Shown: positions 9,271 to 19,115, numbered from the stretch's first letter. The stretch: DNA of 64,000 bases from Bacillota bacterium (GCA_023426125.1 JAFABI010000090.1:62001-126000); one strand, 5' to 3'. Made by a program: numbers and translations. The notes: generated from the sequence alone by a model not told the origin.

Positions 9271-11001
9271 ATGCGTCAGATTCAAAACGTGTCAATAAAG
9301 AATGCAAACTGTACAGCTGCGGTATATGAAAAAATCTGCATGATTGTGGAAAGGCAAATACGTGAACGGACTTCCGGCTTACCTTCCCGGAATACTGTTG
9401 AAATTACACTTTCCGAGAATAAAAATATCGGGAAGGAAGGCTTCGTCATCGAAAGTGACAGAAAATCCAGGTACGATGTTTCAGGGAATGATGACCTTGG
9501 TCTTTTTTATGGAATAGGACATTTATTACATAAGGGCAGCTTTAAAGGCGGGGACTTTATTCCGGGCGACTGTGCCGGTAAATCGCTGCCGGAAAAGGCC
9601 GTCCGGGGAATGTATATTGCAAATCCCGGCTGGAATTACTATGGACGGATCGGGATAGAGGAATTGGGCTGGTATATTGAGGACCTTTTACTCTGGGGAT
9701 GCAATACCATCATGGTTGTTGCTCCGCCGCCATCCCGGGAGGACAAGGCGGAATGCCGCCCGGAATTTACCGCCTACTGTGCCGACAGAAGCAAGGCAAT
9801 CATAAAGCTGGCGCGAGAGGTGGGGATGGTTGTCGTGGTTCTTACTACAGCGAATCTGTCCTTTACGCCCCCTCCGGATGAACTCCTTGCGGACTGGACG
9901 GGAGGGCATGACGGATATACCCGTAATCTCGCTGCGCACATGCATGTGGAGATTTGCCCGTCGAAGCCCGGGGGATTGGACTATATCCTGCAAGGGCAGC
10001 AAGAAGTTTTCAGCCATTACCTTGATGCTCCTCCCGACTACTTCTGCCTGTGGCCTTATGATGCAGGGGGATGTACCTGTTCCGGCTGCAAGCCCTGGGG
10101 CGGAAACGGCTTTCTTAAAGTGGCAAAAGCCATTTCCGGGCTTTTGGCCGGTATGTTTCCCAACACCGGGATCATGCTTTCCGCATGGTTGTTTGACGAC
10201 TTTACCACAGGAGAATGGGACGCGCTTGACAATGAACTTGCGGTTGATAAAAGCTGGCTGGACTATCTGATGGTCCATTTCAGTCTTGAGGCAGGTATTC
10301 CGGCATGTGTCGGAAAAAGCGGCCGTATGCCGGGCAGCCTCCCTGCGGTTGATTTCCCGGAAATAAGCATGTATGCATGCGTTCCCTGGGGCGGATTTGG
10401 AGCCAATCCGATACCCGCACGCCTGCAAAAAATGTGGGATTCGGTCAGAGGATACCTTGATGGAGGTTATCCCTACTCGGAAGGAATCTTCGATGACCTC
10501 AACAAGGTAATTTGCCTCAAGCTGTATTGGGGCGGCATGAGCGCAGATGAAATTGTCAGGCAGTATTCGGCCTATGAGTTCGGAGCGGAAGTCGCCAGGG
10601 ATATAGCCGAGGCTATCGGACTGATTGAGCTTGCCACCGGTCATACCCGTGTAGATGAGACGGGAAGCCAGCATGTGTATCCCGATCCCCTTGTTCCGTG
10701 GATTGGCGAGCAGAGGTTTCTTATAGAGGATACCTCGGGGATCGACAGGGCGTATGAAATTATGACGGCCTGTGATAGTAAGCTGCCTGTAGGGGTGCAA
10801 AAATCATGGCGCTGGAAAATACTTTATTTGCGCGCAGTATGTGATTACGAGCTTTTCCATAACGGGTTTAAAACAACCGACAGGTGTGAAAAAGCCTTGC
10901 ATGAACTTACCCGTATATATCATGCCGAGTCGGTTCCCTATCATCTGGCTCCCCCGACAAGGGAATCGATTCGTGAAGCGCGCGGTATTTTTACGATCTG
11001 A
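9271..11001 (+). CDS. Putative GH67/GH20-like glycosidase, paralogue A
   Basis: I do not recognise an exact family. The first 110 residues look like the small alpha/beta domain that precedes GH67 alpha-glucuronidases and GH20 hexosaminidases (DVSGNDDLGLFYGIGHLL, then the VRGMYIA entry to a TIM barrel). The barrel carries CTCSGC at residues 268-273 and two Trp-rich loops, WPYDAGG and PWGGFGANP, plus YSEGIFDDLNK, a likely acidic active-site segment. No signal peptide, so cytosolic, acting on imported oligosaccharides. RBS AAAGGAGG, 6 bases before ATG. About half identical by eye over its whole length to the next gene, so the two arose by tandem duplication. An alpha-glucuronidase-like activity is possible but unproven. 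Confidence 0.72.
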   Translation: MRQIQNVSIKNANCTAAVYEKICMIVERQIRERTSGLPSRNTVEITLSENKNIGKEGFVIESDRKSRYDVSGNDDLGLFYGIGHLLHKGSFKGGDFIPGDCAGKSLPEKAVRGMYIANPGWNYYGRIGIEELGWYIEDLLLWGCNTIMVVAPPPSREDKAECRPEFTAYCADRSKAIIKLAREVGMVVVVLTTANLSFTPPPDELLADWTGGHDGYTRNLAAHMHVEICPSKPGGLDYILQGQQEVFSHYLDAPPDYFCLWPYDAGGCTCSGCKPWGGNGFLKVAKAISGLLAGMFPNTGIMLSAWLFDDFTTGEWDALDNELAVDKSWLDYLMVHFSLEAGIPACVGKSGRMPGSLPAVDFPEISMYACVPWGGFGANPIPARLQKMWDSVRGYLDGGYPYSEGIFDDLNKVICLKLYWGGMSADEIVRQYSAYEFGAEVARDIAEAIGLIELATGHTRVDETGSQHVYPDPLVPWIGEQRFLIEDTSGIDRAYEIMTACDSKLPVGVQKSWRWKILYLRAVCDYELFHNGFKTTDRCEKALHELTRIYHAESVPYHLAPPTRESIREARGIFTI

Positions 11002-11129
11002 CCTTTATCCGTAGCAGCAATTGAGGCGATATGAATCCCCCTCAGTTTTTTATAACGCGAGTTGACTGTAAAATGGGGAATAAGCTGTGGAAATAAAATA
11101 ATGTATGCAGAAAAAAATGGAGGAACAGT

Positions 11130-12866
11130 ATGTACAAAAACATACATGTAAGATTTCCATCAACCAGAGGCAACCGTATATACCAGACTGGTTTCGAGTT
11201 ATTGAAGCAGCAGGTTGAAATGCGCTGTGCATCGCAGGTTTCACAAGTACCGGACGGATTGCCGGATGAACTGGAAATACAATTCGATATAAGTGGCGCT
11301 ATTGGAACGGAAGGGTTCGGCGTGACCCGGCAATCGGACCGGTGCATTCATATCACTGGAAATGATGAACCCGGGCTTCTTTACGGGATAGGGAAATTCT
11401 TAAGAAGTTCCCGATACGGCCAGGAGGGCTTCCAGCCATCGGAGTGGCAGGGGGCTTCAATACCGGACAGGCAGGTAAGGGGAATGTATCTGGCTACGCA
11501 TTTCCACAATTTCTATCATGACGCCCCTCTTGAAAAAGTCAGGCAGTATATCGGAGACCTGGTATTATGGGGTGTTAATACGTTGTGTGTCTGGTTCGAC
11601 ATGCATCATTACAAAAGTATGGAAGATCCCGACGCCGTCGCCATGATATCCAGAATCAGGGATATTTTCTCCCATGCGCGCAGCCTGTATATGAAAACCT
11701 GTTTGATGGTGATCGGAAACGAGAGTTTTGCCGAAAGCCCCACGGAAATGAGAGCATCGTATACGGCAGGGCATGATGGCTATAAGCGGCAGCTGGCAGG
11801 ACATTACCATGTAGAGCTTTGTCCCGGTAAGGCAGGCGCACTGGAGACGCTGCTGCAATGGCGGAAGGAGGTGTTCGGGAGTTTCCTGGACATACCGTTG
11901 GATTATGTCTGTATCTGGCCTTATGATCAGGGAGGGTGTACCTGCAGCGATTGCAGACCATGGGGCGCCAACGGATATCTTAAGGCGGCCAGGCCGGTGG
12001 CGGAGCTTGCACGGCAGATGTTTCCAGGGGTAAAAATCATCCTGTCCACCTGGCTGTTCGACAGCTTTACATCCCGGGAATGGTCCGGCCTTCGGAAGGC
12101 GTTTAAGGTAAAGCCTGAATGGGCTGATTACCTGCTGGCGGAATTTCTGGACGGAAAACCTTCCGGGGTTGTTGCAAAGCACGGGTTTCCTGGGGGACTG
12201 CCGTGTGTGGGTTTTCCTGAAATCAGCATGTATGGCGCCACTCCATGGGGAGGCTTCGGCGCAAATCCTCTTCCGTGCCATATTCAGAAGGTGTGGGATA
12301 AAACTTCACAGCTTTTTTCCGGTGGCTTCCCATACTCCGAAGGGATTTTCGACGACATGAACAAATTCATTTATACAAGGCTGTATTGGGGGGACGCCGG
12401 CTGTGTCAGGGATATTGTCGGGGAGTATATAGATTATGCGTTTGGCGGCTTGTACAGGGATGAGATCACATCGGCTGTTTTACTTTTGGAGAAGGCTATT
12501 ATTCGGAACCGGCTGGATGAAGACGGGAGGAACCATAATTATCCCGATGATAAAGTACCCTGGAAGGGCAAACAGCGATTCGTAATTGATCATGCGGAGG
12601 GAATCGATGAGGCGCATGCCATACTGTCGGAGCTGGATATGAAGCTTCCTGAGACTGTAAGGAACTCATGGCGTTGGAGGATACTTTACCTCAGGGGCAG
12701 GATTGACGCAGAACTGCTGCACAATGGGTTTGAAACCAATAACAGCCTTGAGGAAGCGTACGCCCAACTGACAGATATCTACCATGCCGCAAATGCCGAT
12801 TACTGGGTGGCGCCGCCTACTCTTGAATCAATTAAAGCCAACAGAGGAGGATTCAGTTGGTTTTGA
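11130..12866 (+). CDS. Putative GH67/GH20-like glycosidase, paralogue B
   Basis: This 578-residue protein parallels the preceding gene end to end: VRGMYLA barrel entry, TAGHDGYKR, WPYDQGG, CTCSDC, PEISMYG, PWGGFGANP, YSEGIFDDMNK and the SWRWRILYLR helix near the C-terminus are all shared. Differences cluster at the barrel rim, for example WFDMHHYKS in place of VAPPPSRED, which suggests the two enzymes accept different sugars or linkages. No export signal. ATG follows TGGAGGA by about 6 bases, 128 bases after paralogue A, and the same transcript is likely. The gene ends 34 bases before a secreted GH39-like enzyme, so the pair probably handles oligosaccharides released by it. Confidence 0.72.
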   Translation: MYKNIHVRFPSTRGNRIYQTGFELLKQQVEMRCASQVSQVPDGLPDELEIQFDISGAIGTEGFGVTRQSDRCIHITGNDEPGLLYGIGKFLRSSRYGQEGFQPSEWQGASIPDRQVRGMYLATHFHNFYHDAPLEKVRQYIGDLVLWGVNTLCVWFDMHHYKSMEDPDAVAMISRIRDIFSHARSLYMKTCLMVIGNESFAESPTEMRASYTAGHDGYKRQLAGHYHVELCPGKAGALETLLQWRKEVFGSFLDIPLDYVCIWPYDQGGCTCSDCRPWGANGYLKAARPVAELARQMFPGVKIILSTWLFDSFTSREWSGLRKAFKVKPEWADYLLAEFLDGKPSGVVAKHGFPGGLPCVGFPEISMYGATPWGGFGANPLPCHIQKVWDKTSQLFSGGFPYSEGIFDDMNKFIYTRLYWGDAGCVRDIVGEYIDYAFGGLYRDEITSAVLLLEKAIIRNRLDEDGRNHNYPDDKVPWKGKQRFVIDHAEGIDEAHAILSELDMKLPETVRNSWRWRILYLRGRIDAELLHNGFETNNSLEEAYAQLTDIYHAANADYWVAPPTLESIKANRGGFSWF

Positions 12867-12900
12867 AAGATAAAAAAGGATAAGAAAGGAAAGTGAACGT

Positions 12901-15237
12901 ATGTTGAGATCAAGTTGGAAAAAGGCGACCCTGGTGTTCTGTTTTGTATTTCTTATAAGCATGGTGATGGGAAATACCATCCTTATAGGAAGGGCTTACG
13001 CGGCGACAGGCTCAGTAACAGTTGACTACGGTGTGACGACAACGACTGCAGGCAAATATGTATTCGGAATTTCCTGCTGGCCCAGAATGAATCCGGATTA
13101 TGCGCCGAAGCTGGCTCAAGCGGGCGTTACCATGATCCGGCAGTCATCCCTCCTCCTGGAAAGTATTGTCCCCCAGACTACGATTGCCAATTACCTGAAC
13201 AATGTAAACGATGTGCAGAATCCGAGCACATGGAACTGGAATCCGGGCGTAAACACCGAAACAATGCCCGAGACGGATGTGGCCCCGTTTCAAAATGCAG
13301 GGATAAAAGTTTTTTCCATCCTTTCGGGCATACCCTCCTGGCTCGGATATAACGGCATGAATTCTATGCCTCGGAATTGGTCTATTTATGAAGATCTAAT
13401 CAAGAAGCTTTTCCAGCATTATCACGATCGGATAGGGTATTTTGAGATTTTCAACGAACCTGAAATCGAATTGAATCTCACAGGCTCCGGATACACAGAC
13501 GTATATACCGCCTATCGGGACATCTATTATCACTCCCTTCAGGCGATCAATCCCGTCAATACCTATGACAGAATGCTCGGAGGACCTGCAAATCTGGCCA
13601 ACCCTGCTTACCTGCATAGTATGCTGAGCGATCCGGGAATCAAAGACGACATTGATTTTGCATCCTGGCACAGATACAATGACACAGCGACCTATGACTG
13701 CGGGATAGGGGAATGGAAATATGAGGCGGCGGAGCATGGAAAACCGGACCTGCCGTTGTTTGTGACCGAATATAACATCTATGCCGACATCATTGGTATG
13801 GATAATCCTGATGCGATATCCTGGGTTGCCGGAAGAATAACCACCTTAATGAAAAACGGAGCAACCGGCGCGTTCCTGTACGGAACCGATGACCGGGCCA
13901 GCGGATTGAATGCCCAGGTCAGGCATGACTGGAAAATTATCAACCAGGATGGCACATTTACACCCAGAGTATGGCCGATTCGGCTGCTATCCAAACAGCT
14001 TGGGCTTGGCTCCGGAGACAATAAAATGAAACAGACAAGTTACAATGGAGTGACGATAGCTACAGGAGCGGTGAATTCCGAGGGATTTCCTGTGGTCTGG
14101 GTTGTAAATGATACGGCTGCCAGTGTAGCGACGGATATCACGCTCAACAACATTGGCTTGACAGGACAGGTCACCCTGTCTCACTATGTGGCAAGCAACG
14201 GCATTAGTGATGCCTCTTCCGTCTATAATGTAGAAAACAAAAATGTAATCGGCAGCAGCGTATCCACTACGATCACCGTACCGGCAAAGTCGGTATACGG
14301 CATCGTCGTCTCGAAGAACCTGGCTTTAAACAAACCTTACACTACGACGGTTCCAGCCAGCCCTACTTATCCCGATACCGCCGGAACCGAATTGACGGAC
14401 GGAGCATTTGGAGATCTTTCGTATCTGAGTACGCCATGGCAAGGAAGGTCGGGGCTTTCTTCATTCAGCTATACGATTGACCTGGGAACAGTACAAAATA
14501 TCAACCAGTTTCAGGCCAATTTTCTGAGGGATGATACCGTGAAAATTGATTTACCCTCCTCAGTGCAGTATTCTGTTTCATCAGACAACAGCACATTCAC
14601 TGCGGTCGGGACCGTTAATACGCCAAGTTCCGCCGAAGATACGACAAATGTGTATAAATTCACCGGTAATGCTGCGGGAAGATATGTGAAGGTGACGGTT
14701 AACGGTTCGTGGAGTTCATCACATTGGGCCTTCATCGATGAGGTCAGGGTACTGCAGTCCGCTTCTTCTACCCAGTCACCCGGAAATATTGCTTTCGGTA
14801 AGCCGGCTACTGCGTCTACAGAGCTTATTGAAGCAGGTAAAGCGGTAGATGGCGTGTATTACGCGAATAATAACGGTAATTGCTGGGCATCTGCATTAAA
14901 CAACGATGTAGGCGCATGGTGGAAGGTGGATCTTGGAAGTTCACAAAGCATAAGCGTGGTAAAGGTACAGTACCGGGGCTTTCAAAATCCGTCAGAACCC
15001 TTATGGTTCCATATGACTCCGAAAACTTTAACGATTCAGGTCAGCAACGATAACACCAATTGGACTACCGTGCATAACAGATCAACCAACGTACCTACTG
15101 TACATACGGCATACTCCCCCGATTTGTATTCTTACAATATGAATACTACCGGGAGATATATAAAGCTGATATTTGAGGATGGTACGGACGATTCAACCAA
15201 GTATGCCGAGATTGTTGAAGTCGAAGTATATAATTAG
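12901..15237 (+). CDS. Secreted GH39-like glycoside hydrolase with two C-terminal F5/8 type C (CBM32-like) modules
   Basis: A signal peptide (positive RSSWKK, hydrophobic core, cut near AYA-AT, residues 34-36) is followed by a TIM-barrel of clan GH-A type. FEIFNEPE places the acid/base Glu at residue 186 and FVTEYN the nucleophile Glu at 290, the GH39-like pattern known for beta-xylosidases. Residues about 475-620 and 625-778 form two discoidin-type modules (NLALNKPYTTT and NIAFGKPATAST openings, RYVKVTV and RYIKLIF strands) that would bind galactose- or pentose-rich glycans at the surface. No sortase signal or SLH domain, so free or loosely bound. RBS GAAAGGAAAG. Last gene of the LacI-led run; xylan-type substrate is inference. 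Confidence 0.85.
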   Translation: MLRSSWKKATLVFCFVFLISMVMGNTILIGRAYAATGSVTVDYGVTTTTAGKYVFGISCWPRMNPDYAPKLAQAGVTMIRQSSLLLESIVPQTTIANYLNNVNDVQNPSTWNWNPGVNTETMPETDVAPFQNAGIKVFSILSGIPSWLGYNGMNSMPRNWSIYEDLIKKLFQHYHDRIGYFEIFNEPEIELNLTGSGYTDVYTAYRDIYYHSLQAINPVNTYDRMLGGPANLANPAYLHSMLSDPGIKDDIDFASWHRYNDTATYDCGIGEWKYEAAEHGKPDLPLFVTEYNIYADIIGMDNPDAISWVAGRITTLMKNGATGAFLYGTDDRASGLNAQVRHDWKIINQDGTFTPRVWPIRLLSKQLGLGSGDNKMKQTSYNGVTIATGAVNSEGFPVVWVVNDTAASVATDITLNNIGLTGQVTLSHYVASNGISDASSVYNVENKNVIGSSVSTTITVPAKSVYGIVVSKNLALNKPYTTTVPASPTYPDTAGTELTDGAFGDLSYLSTPWQGRSGLSSFSYTIDLGTVQNINQFQANFLRDDTVKIDLPSSVQYSVSSDNSTFTAVGTVNTPSSAEDTTNVYKFTGNAAGRYVKVTVNGSWSSSHWAFIDEVRVLQSASSTQSPGNIAFGKPATASTELIEAGKAVDGVYYANNNGNCWASALNNDVGAWWKVDLGSSQSISVVKVQYRGFQNPSEPLWFHMTPKTLTIQVSNDNTNWTTVHNRSTNVPTVHTAYSPDLYSYNMNTTGRYIKLIFEDGTDDSTKYAEIVEVEVYN

Positions 15238-15263
15238 TATTACAGCGTAAACGACCGAATTAT

Positions 15264-15310
15264 CCTTGCAGAAATAACGCGTTAGAGCATTCGCGATTAT
15301 TTCTGCAAGG
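15264..15310. repeat. Long perfect hairpin after the secreted hydrolase gene
   Basis: CCTTGCAGAAATA (15264-15276) pairs exactly with TATTTCTGCAAGG (15298-15310), and the inner ACGCG/CGCGA bases extend the stem. There is no T-run, so it is not a classic terminator, though it may stabilise the 3' end of the hydrolase transcript. TTTCTGCAAG resembles the inner arms of the element at 7393-7535. Confidence 0.65.
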
Positions 15311-15339
15311 CGCATGAATGCCGATTAAAAAATGAAGCT

Positions 15340-15458
15340 GTCATTCCGTGGAGCGAAGCGACGTGGGCTGGTCGCAGGCTCTGCCTGCTGCTCGCCCATG
15401 GGGCCTGGGAATCTCGTTTCAAGGTTTGCAGAGATTGCTTCGCTCCGCTCGCAATGAC
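15340..15458. repeat. GTCATT-ended interspersed repeat, copy A, with hairpin module
   Basis: Starts GTCATTCCGTGGAGCGAAGC and ends GCTCCGCTCGCAATGAC, an imperfect terminal inverted repeat. Inside, 15364-15400 is TGGGCTGGTC, a GCAGGC-TCT-GCCTGC hairpin and TGCTCGCCCATG. Layout matches copy C (37040-37203); copies B, D and E share only the ends. Confidence 0.8.
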
Positions 15459-15519
15459 AAATTAAGATAAATTACGAATTAAGGATCCGAAATGTATCCG
15501 TGCAAAGAAGTATTATTTA

Positions 15520-15528
15520 TGATAGAAT
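15520..15528 (+). promoter_or_regulatory. Extended -10 promoter for the two-component genes
   Basis: TG-A-TAGAAT (15520-15528) with TGCAAA about 16 bases upstream as a poor -35. The predicted start near 15536 lies past the most distal possible start codon at 15534, which argues for a downstream start of the kinase. Confidence 0.45.
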
Positions 15529-15605
15529 AAAAAATGCAAAAAGATGTCTGTTGCAGCCGGGTGGTATTTTTGATGCTATTCTGTGGAAAAGTCTGTAGAT
15601 CCATA

Positions 15606-17342
15606 ATGGATATGAAATTTAGAGACAAGCTCGCCATCATCTTCGGGCTGGTCCTTCTTTTATGCATCACGCTGATGGTCATATTTTCCACGCACAAGAC
15701 GTCGGATACAATCAACCAGGACACGTCCAAAGCCTTTATGACCGCCCTCCGGCAGGCGAACAGCAATATAGATACCCAGATAAAAAACCTTGAAAGAATG
15801 ATCAATACCATCTGTATCAATACCGATTTACAGGAACTGCTGGCAAAAGACAACGGCGATATTTACGAACGGTACCTTTCCCATAAACAGATCAGCGATT
15901 TTGTCCAACTAATGCTCAACACCTATGAAATCAGTCCGAAAATCAGAATATATGTAAAAAATACCACACTCATCACAGACAACCAATTCATTTTCGATAT
16001 GGAAAAGATTAAGGATGAAAATTGGTATGGAGACGCATTGAATAAGAAAAGCGGAGTATTCTGGACTGAACCCTACCAAAAGACATTGGGTGAAGGTATT
16101 CAAATCGAAATGATTTGCGGCGTAAAACTGTTAAGAAACTTTTTAAGTAACAACATCCTGGGCTTTATTACGGTGGAAGTGAGTGCGGACAAGGTTTTCG
16201 GCAATCTGAAAACGATGAATCTGGGCGATACGGGCCGCGTCTTTCTTCTCAACAGCAATGGCCATGTCCTCTATTCCTCCGGTTTTCCGCCCCCCCAGGA
16301 TGAAACCGTCAGGGGAGCCGTACTTGACAAGCTTGGCGAGCAAAGCAGCGGTTCCTTCCTATCCACCTGGGAAAACAAAAAAACACTTTTTGTATATGAC
16401 GGCATGAACGTAGTCGGATGGAAGCTTGTAGGCGCCGTACCCGAAGCGGAAATTTCCAAAAGGTCGGGTGAGGTGACCGGTTTCATCTATATGGTTGCGT
16501 TTGTATTTATTAGTGTCGGCATCGTTGTTATTTTTCTTTTTTCCCACTATATAACAAGAAAAATCTATTACCTTACCGACAGGATAAAGCTGGTTGCCAT
16601 GGGAAATTTCGATATTGATGTGGAACTGGCCGGCAATGACGAATTGAGCGATATGGCAAGAAAGTTCAAGGAGATGGTTTCCCAGCTAAAGACACTGATC
16701 AGCGACAAGCAGACGGCAGCCAAAAAGCAGCACGAACTTGAGCTTAAAGCGCTGCAGGCACAGATCCAGCCGCATTTCCTTTACAATACACTGTCCACCA
16801 TCAACTCGATGGCTCTCGATATTGAGGCACAGGATATAAGCTCGGCATTGGTCAACCTTTCGAGGTATTATAAGCTGACCCTGAGCAATGGGGCCGACGT
16901 TATTCGTATCAGGGACGAGATCGAGCATGTGAAAGCCTATCTGTCCATTCAGAATTTGAAGCTGCGTAACAAACTGAAGATCATTTATGATATCGATGGA
17001 GCCATCCTGAACTGTCTTACAGTAAAGGTCATTTTGCAGCCTTTTATAGAGAATGCGATTATTCATGGCTTTGAAATGACGAAAGGGGTGGGTACAATCA
17101 CCATCACCGCAAAAAAGAGTCAGAAGCTGGTAGTTTTCAATATCATTGACGACGGAAAAGGGATCCAGTCTGAAAATCCTGATTTCTATTTATCTGTAGA
17201 CACCAAGGGATATGGAGTCAAGAACGTAAACGAAAAAATCAAGCTTTACTTTGGTGATGAATACGGAGTCAAACTTGAGAGTAGGGCCGGAAACGGGACG
17301 AAGGTCACCATCACCATACCGCTGCTGGAAAGTGAGGTTTAA
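15606..17342 (+). CDS. YesM-type sensor histidine kinase
   Basis: The protein has a membrane segment at about residues 8-27, an extracellular sensor region, a second membrane segment at about 293-315, a HAMP domain (ITRKIYYLTDRIKLVAMGNF), a His_kinase domain with H390 in QIQPHFLYNT and a HATPase_c domain (LQPFIENAIIHG, DDGKGI). This is the LytS/YesM type that senses carbohydrate or the state of a sugar importer. I prefer the ATG at 15606 (MDMKFRDK), although its ribosome site is weak; starts at 15534 or 15573 would add residues not typical of the family. It is 3 bases from its partner regulator and just upstream of an importer it probably controls. Confidence 0.9.
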   Translation: MDMKFRDKLAIIFGLVLLLCITLMVIFSTHKTSDTINQDTSKAFMTALRQANSNIDTQIKNLERMINTICINTDLQELLAKDNGDIYERYLSHKQISDFVQLMLNTYEISPKIRIYVKNTTLITDNQFIFDMEKIKDENWYGDALNKKSGVFWTEPYQKTLGEGIQIEMICGVKLLRNFLSNNILGFITVEVSADKVFGNLKTMNLGDTGRVFLLNSNGHVLYSSGFPPPQDETVRGAVLDKLGEQSSGSFLSTWENKKTLFVYDGMNVVGWKLVGAVPEAEISKRSGEVTGFIYMVAFVFISVGIVVIFLFSHYITRKIYYLTDRIKLVAMGNFDIDVELAGNDELSDMARKFKEMVSQLKTLISDKQTAAKKQHELELKALQAQIQPHFLYNTLSTINSMALDIEAQDISSALVNLSRYYKLTLSNGADVIRIRDEIEHVKAYLSIQNLKLRNKLKIIYDIDGAILNCLTVKVILQPFIENAIIHGFEMTKGVGTITITAKKSQKLVVFNIIDDGKGIQSENPDFYLSVDTKGYGVKNVNEKIKLYFGDEYGVKLESRAGNGTKVTITIPLLESEV

Positions 17343-17345
17343 TCA

Positions 17346-18971
17346 ATGCTAAAGCTTGTTATCGTGGAAGATAACGAAATAGACATGAATACGCTTGAAA
17401 ATGTTATCGACTGGACATCCTATGGGATTGAGGTATGCGGGACCGCATACAATGGGGAGGTGGCATTCAATCTTGTTGAAAAAATCCATCCCGATATCCT
17501 TGTGACCGACATCATGATGCCTGTCAGGGACGGACTTTGGCTGACAAAAGAGGTGGCGGGCAAATACCCTGAGACGGACATCATATTTATTACCGCCCAT
17601 GAGGATTTCAGTTTTGCGAAGGCTGCGATTGATGTCAATGCCTACCAATATCTGCTGAAGCCTTATGATATCCAGGAGCTGCGCGAGGTTGTCCGTAAGG
17701 TTGCCGCCAAGTGCTACAGGGAGAAAAATAAAAACATCCAGGATGAAAGACTCCGCTTGCAGGTCCTTGAGACATTGCCGCTGCTCAGGGAAAAGTTTTT
17801 GAAGGAATTGATGTATGATCTCGTTGAAGATAATGACCTTATTTTCAGCAGGATCGAATTTCTCGGGCTTGACTTCTTGAAATACGATACGACCCTATTG
17901 GTTTTGGAGGCAGACGATTATGAAGCTTTCTGGGAACAGTCCGATATTGCCGGGATATATCTGTTCAAATATAAGCTGCTTGGCATCATTTCCGGTGTGA
18001 TAACCGAGTTTGGGCCGGGCAATGCGTTTGAAACCAATGACAATGAATTTGTCGTGTTGATCAATACCAACACACTCTCCAATTATAAAAAAATGGTGTC
18101 CGACTTTGCAGGTGAGCTTGCGAAAAACATCTATCTGAGCACGGGCTTTACCGTTACCATTGGCATTGGAGGAAGTACCAGCCTGGCGGACGGGTTTTAC
18201 GAAACCTATAAAAGGGCAGTGGAAGCAATGCGCCATAAGCTTTACCTCGACAAGGGAAGCACCATATGGGCTGAGGATATCGGGGGAGGTAAACCTCAAT
18301 CGTTCCCCAATGTGCAGCAGTACGAGTCGGAAATTGTCCAGTATGTGAAGGTAGGTGACATTAAAAAGGTTCAGCAGCAGATCGACCTTCTATTTGAACT
18401 CTTGTATCATAATACCGCAATTACTGCTTCCTACATCAGAAGTATCTGCATCAGGCTCATTATATCCCTTTCCATGACGATGGCGGAAATGAACGATAAC
18501 CTTAGAAATGTGATGGAAGAGGATGAGAGCATATTGATTGAAAAGCTGATGAGATTTGAGACCATACCGGATATATGCCAGTGGATCAAAAGCGTATTCC
18601 GCCTTGCCGCCGAATATATCGTCAAACGCCAAACCGACTGGAATTTGAAGACAGTTGAAAAGATGAAGGAGATTGTTGAAAAAAAGTACTTTGAAGATAT
18701 TTCGGTGGATGATATCGCAAACGGAGTGTATTTATCCGCCGGATATGCCACAACACTGTTCAGAAAATACACGGGAGACAGCTTGATAAAGTATGTTATC
18801 AAGCTGAGAGTGGAAAAGGCAAAGGAACTGCTGCAGGATGAAAGCGTCAAGATATACGAGGTCTGCCAGCGGGTCGGGTATACAAATATCGCTTATTTTT
18901 GCTCGATTTTTAAAAATCATGTAGGTCTGAGTCCCAGGGAATATAGGAGTGCAATTGTTAATAAGGAATAG
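17346..18971 (+). CDS. YesN-type response regulator with AraC DNA-binding domain
   Basis: The receiver domain has the acidic pair near residue 9, phosphoacceptor D55 in LVTDIMMP, a Thr in FITAHED and the Lys in LLKPYD. A long central linker follows (about residues 130-430), then two AraC-type helix-turn-helix motifs at about 438-535 (ISVDDIANGVYLSAGYATTL; YEVCQRVGYTNIAYFCSIFK). This is the standard partner of YesM kinases, and usually activates adjacent CUT1 sugar-importer genes from sites overlapping -35. The AATATT-N8-AATATT boxes before the importer and the glycosidase pair are candidate targets. Stop to next gene is 144 bases, carrying that box. Confidence 0.92.
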   Translation: MLKLVIVEDNEIDMNTLENVIDWTSYGIEVCGTAYNGEVAFNLVEKIHPDILVTDIMMPVRDGLWLTKEVAGKYPETDIIFITAHEDFSFAKAAIDVNAYQYLLKPYDIQELREVVRKVAAKCYREKNKNIQDERLRLQVLETLPLLREKFLKELMYDLVEDNDLIFSRIEFLGLDFLKYDTTLLVLEADDYEAFWEQSDIAGIYLFKYKLLGIISGVITEFGPGNAFETNDNEFVVLINTNTLSNYKKMVSDFAGELAKNIYLSTGFTVTIGIGGSTSLADGFYETYKRAVEAMRHKLYLDKGSTIWAEDIGGGKPQSFPNVQQYESEIVQYVKVGDIKKVQQQIDLLFELLYHNTAITASYIRSICIRLIISLSMTMAEMNDNLRNVMEEDESILIEKLMRFETIPDICQWIKSVFRLAAEYIVKRQTDWNLKTVEKMKEIVEKKYFEDISVDDIANGVYLSAGYATTLFRKYTGDSLIKYVIKLRVEKAKELLQDESVKIYEVCQRVGYTNIAYFCSIFKNHVGLSPREYRSAIVNKE

Positions 18972-19027
18972 TACTGCAGCGAAAAAAACATTTGTGCGGC
19001 AAGAAAATATGATAAGAAAACCGTAAT

Positions 19028-19076
19028 AAATATTAAGTTTCGAATATTTACCGGGCACCCCCCCCGATAGTATAAT
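19028..19076 (+). promoter_or_regulatory. AATATT-N8-AATATT operator and promoter before the importer operon
   Basis: AATATT (19029-19034), AAGTTTCG, AATATT (19043-19048), then 22 bases including a run of eight C to TATAAT (19071-19076). The -35 position lacks a good hexamer. Site and spacing copy those at 9146-9193, implying one regulator for both units. Confidence 0.62.
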
Positions 19077-19115
19077 GAAAATATCTTAAATGAAGAGACA
19101 GCCGGAGGCGATCTG

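Noticed and set aside
9688..10800. 370-codon open frame on the minus strand inside glycosidase paralogue A
   Set aside because: Long but fully antisense to a conserved protein; the tandem paralogue does not preserve an equivalent continuous frame, and composition (many Cys, His, Arg) is not protein-like.
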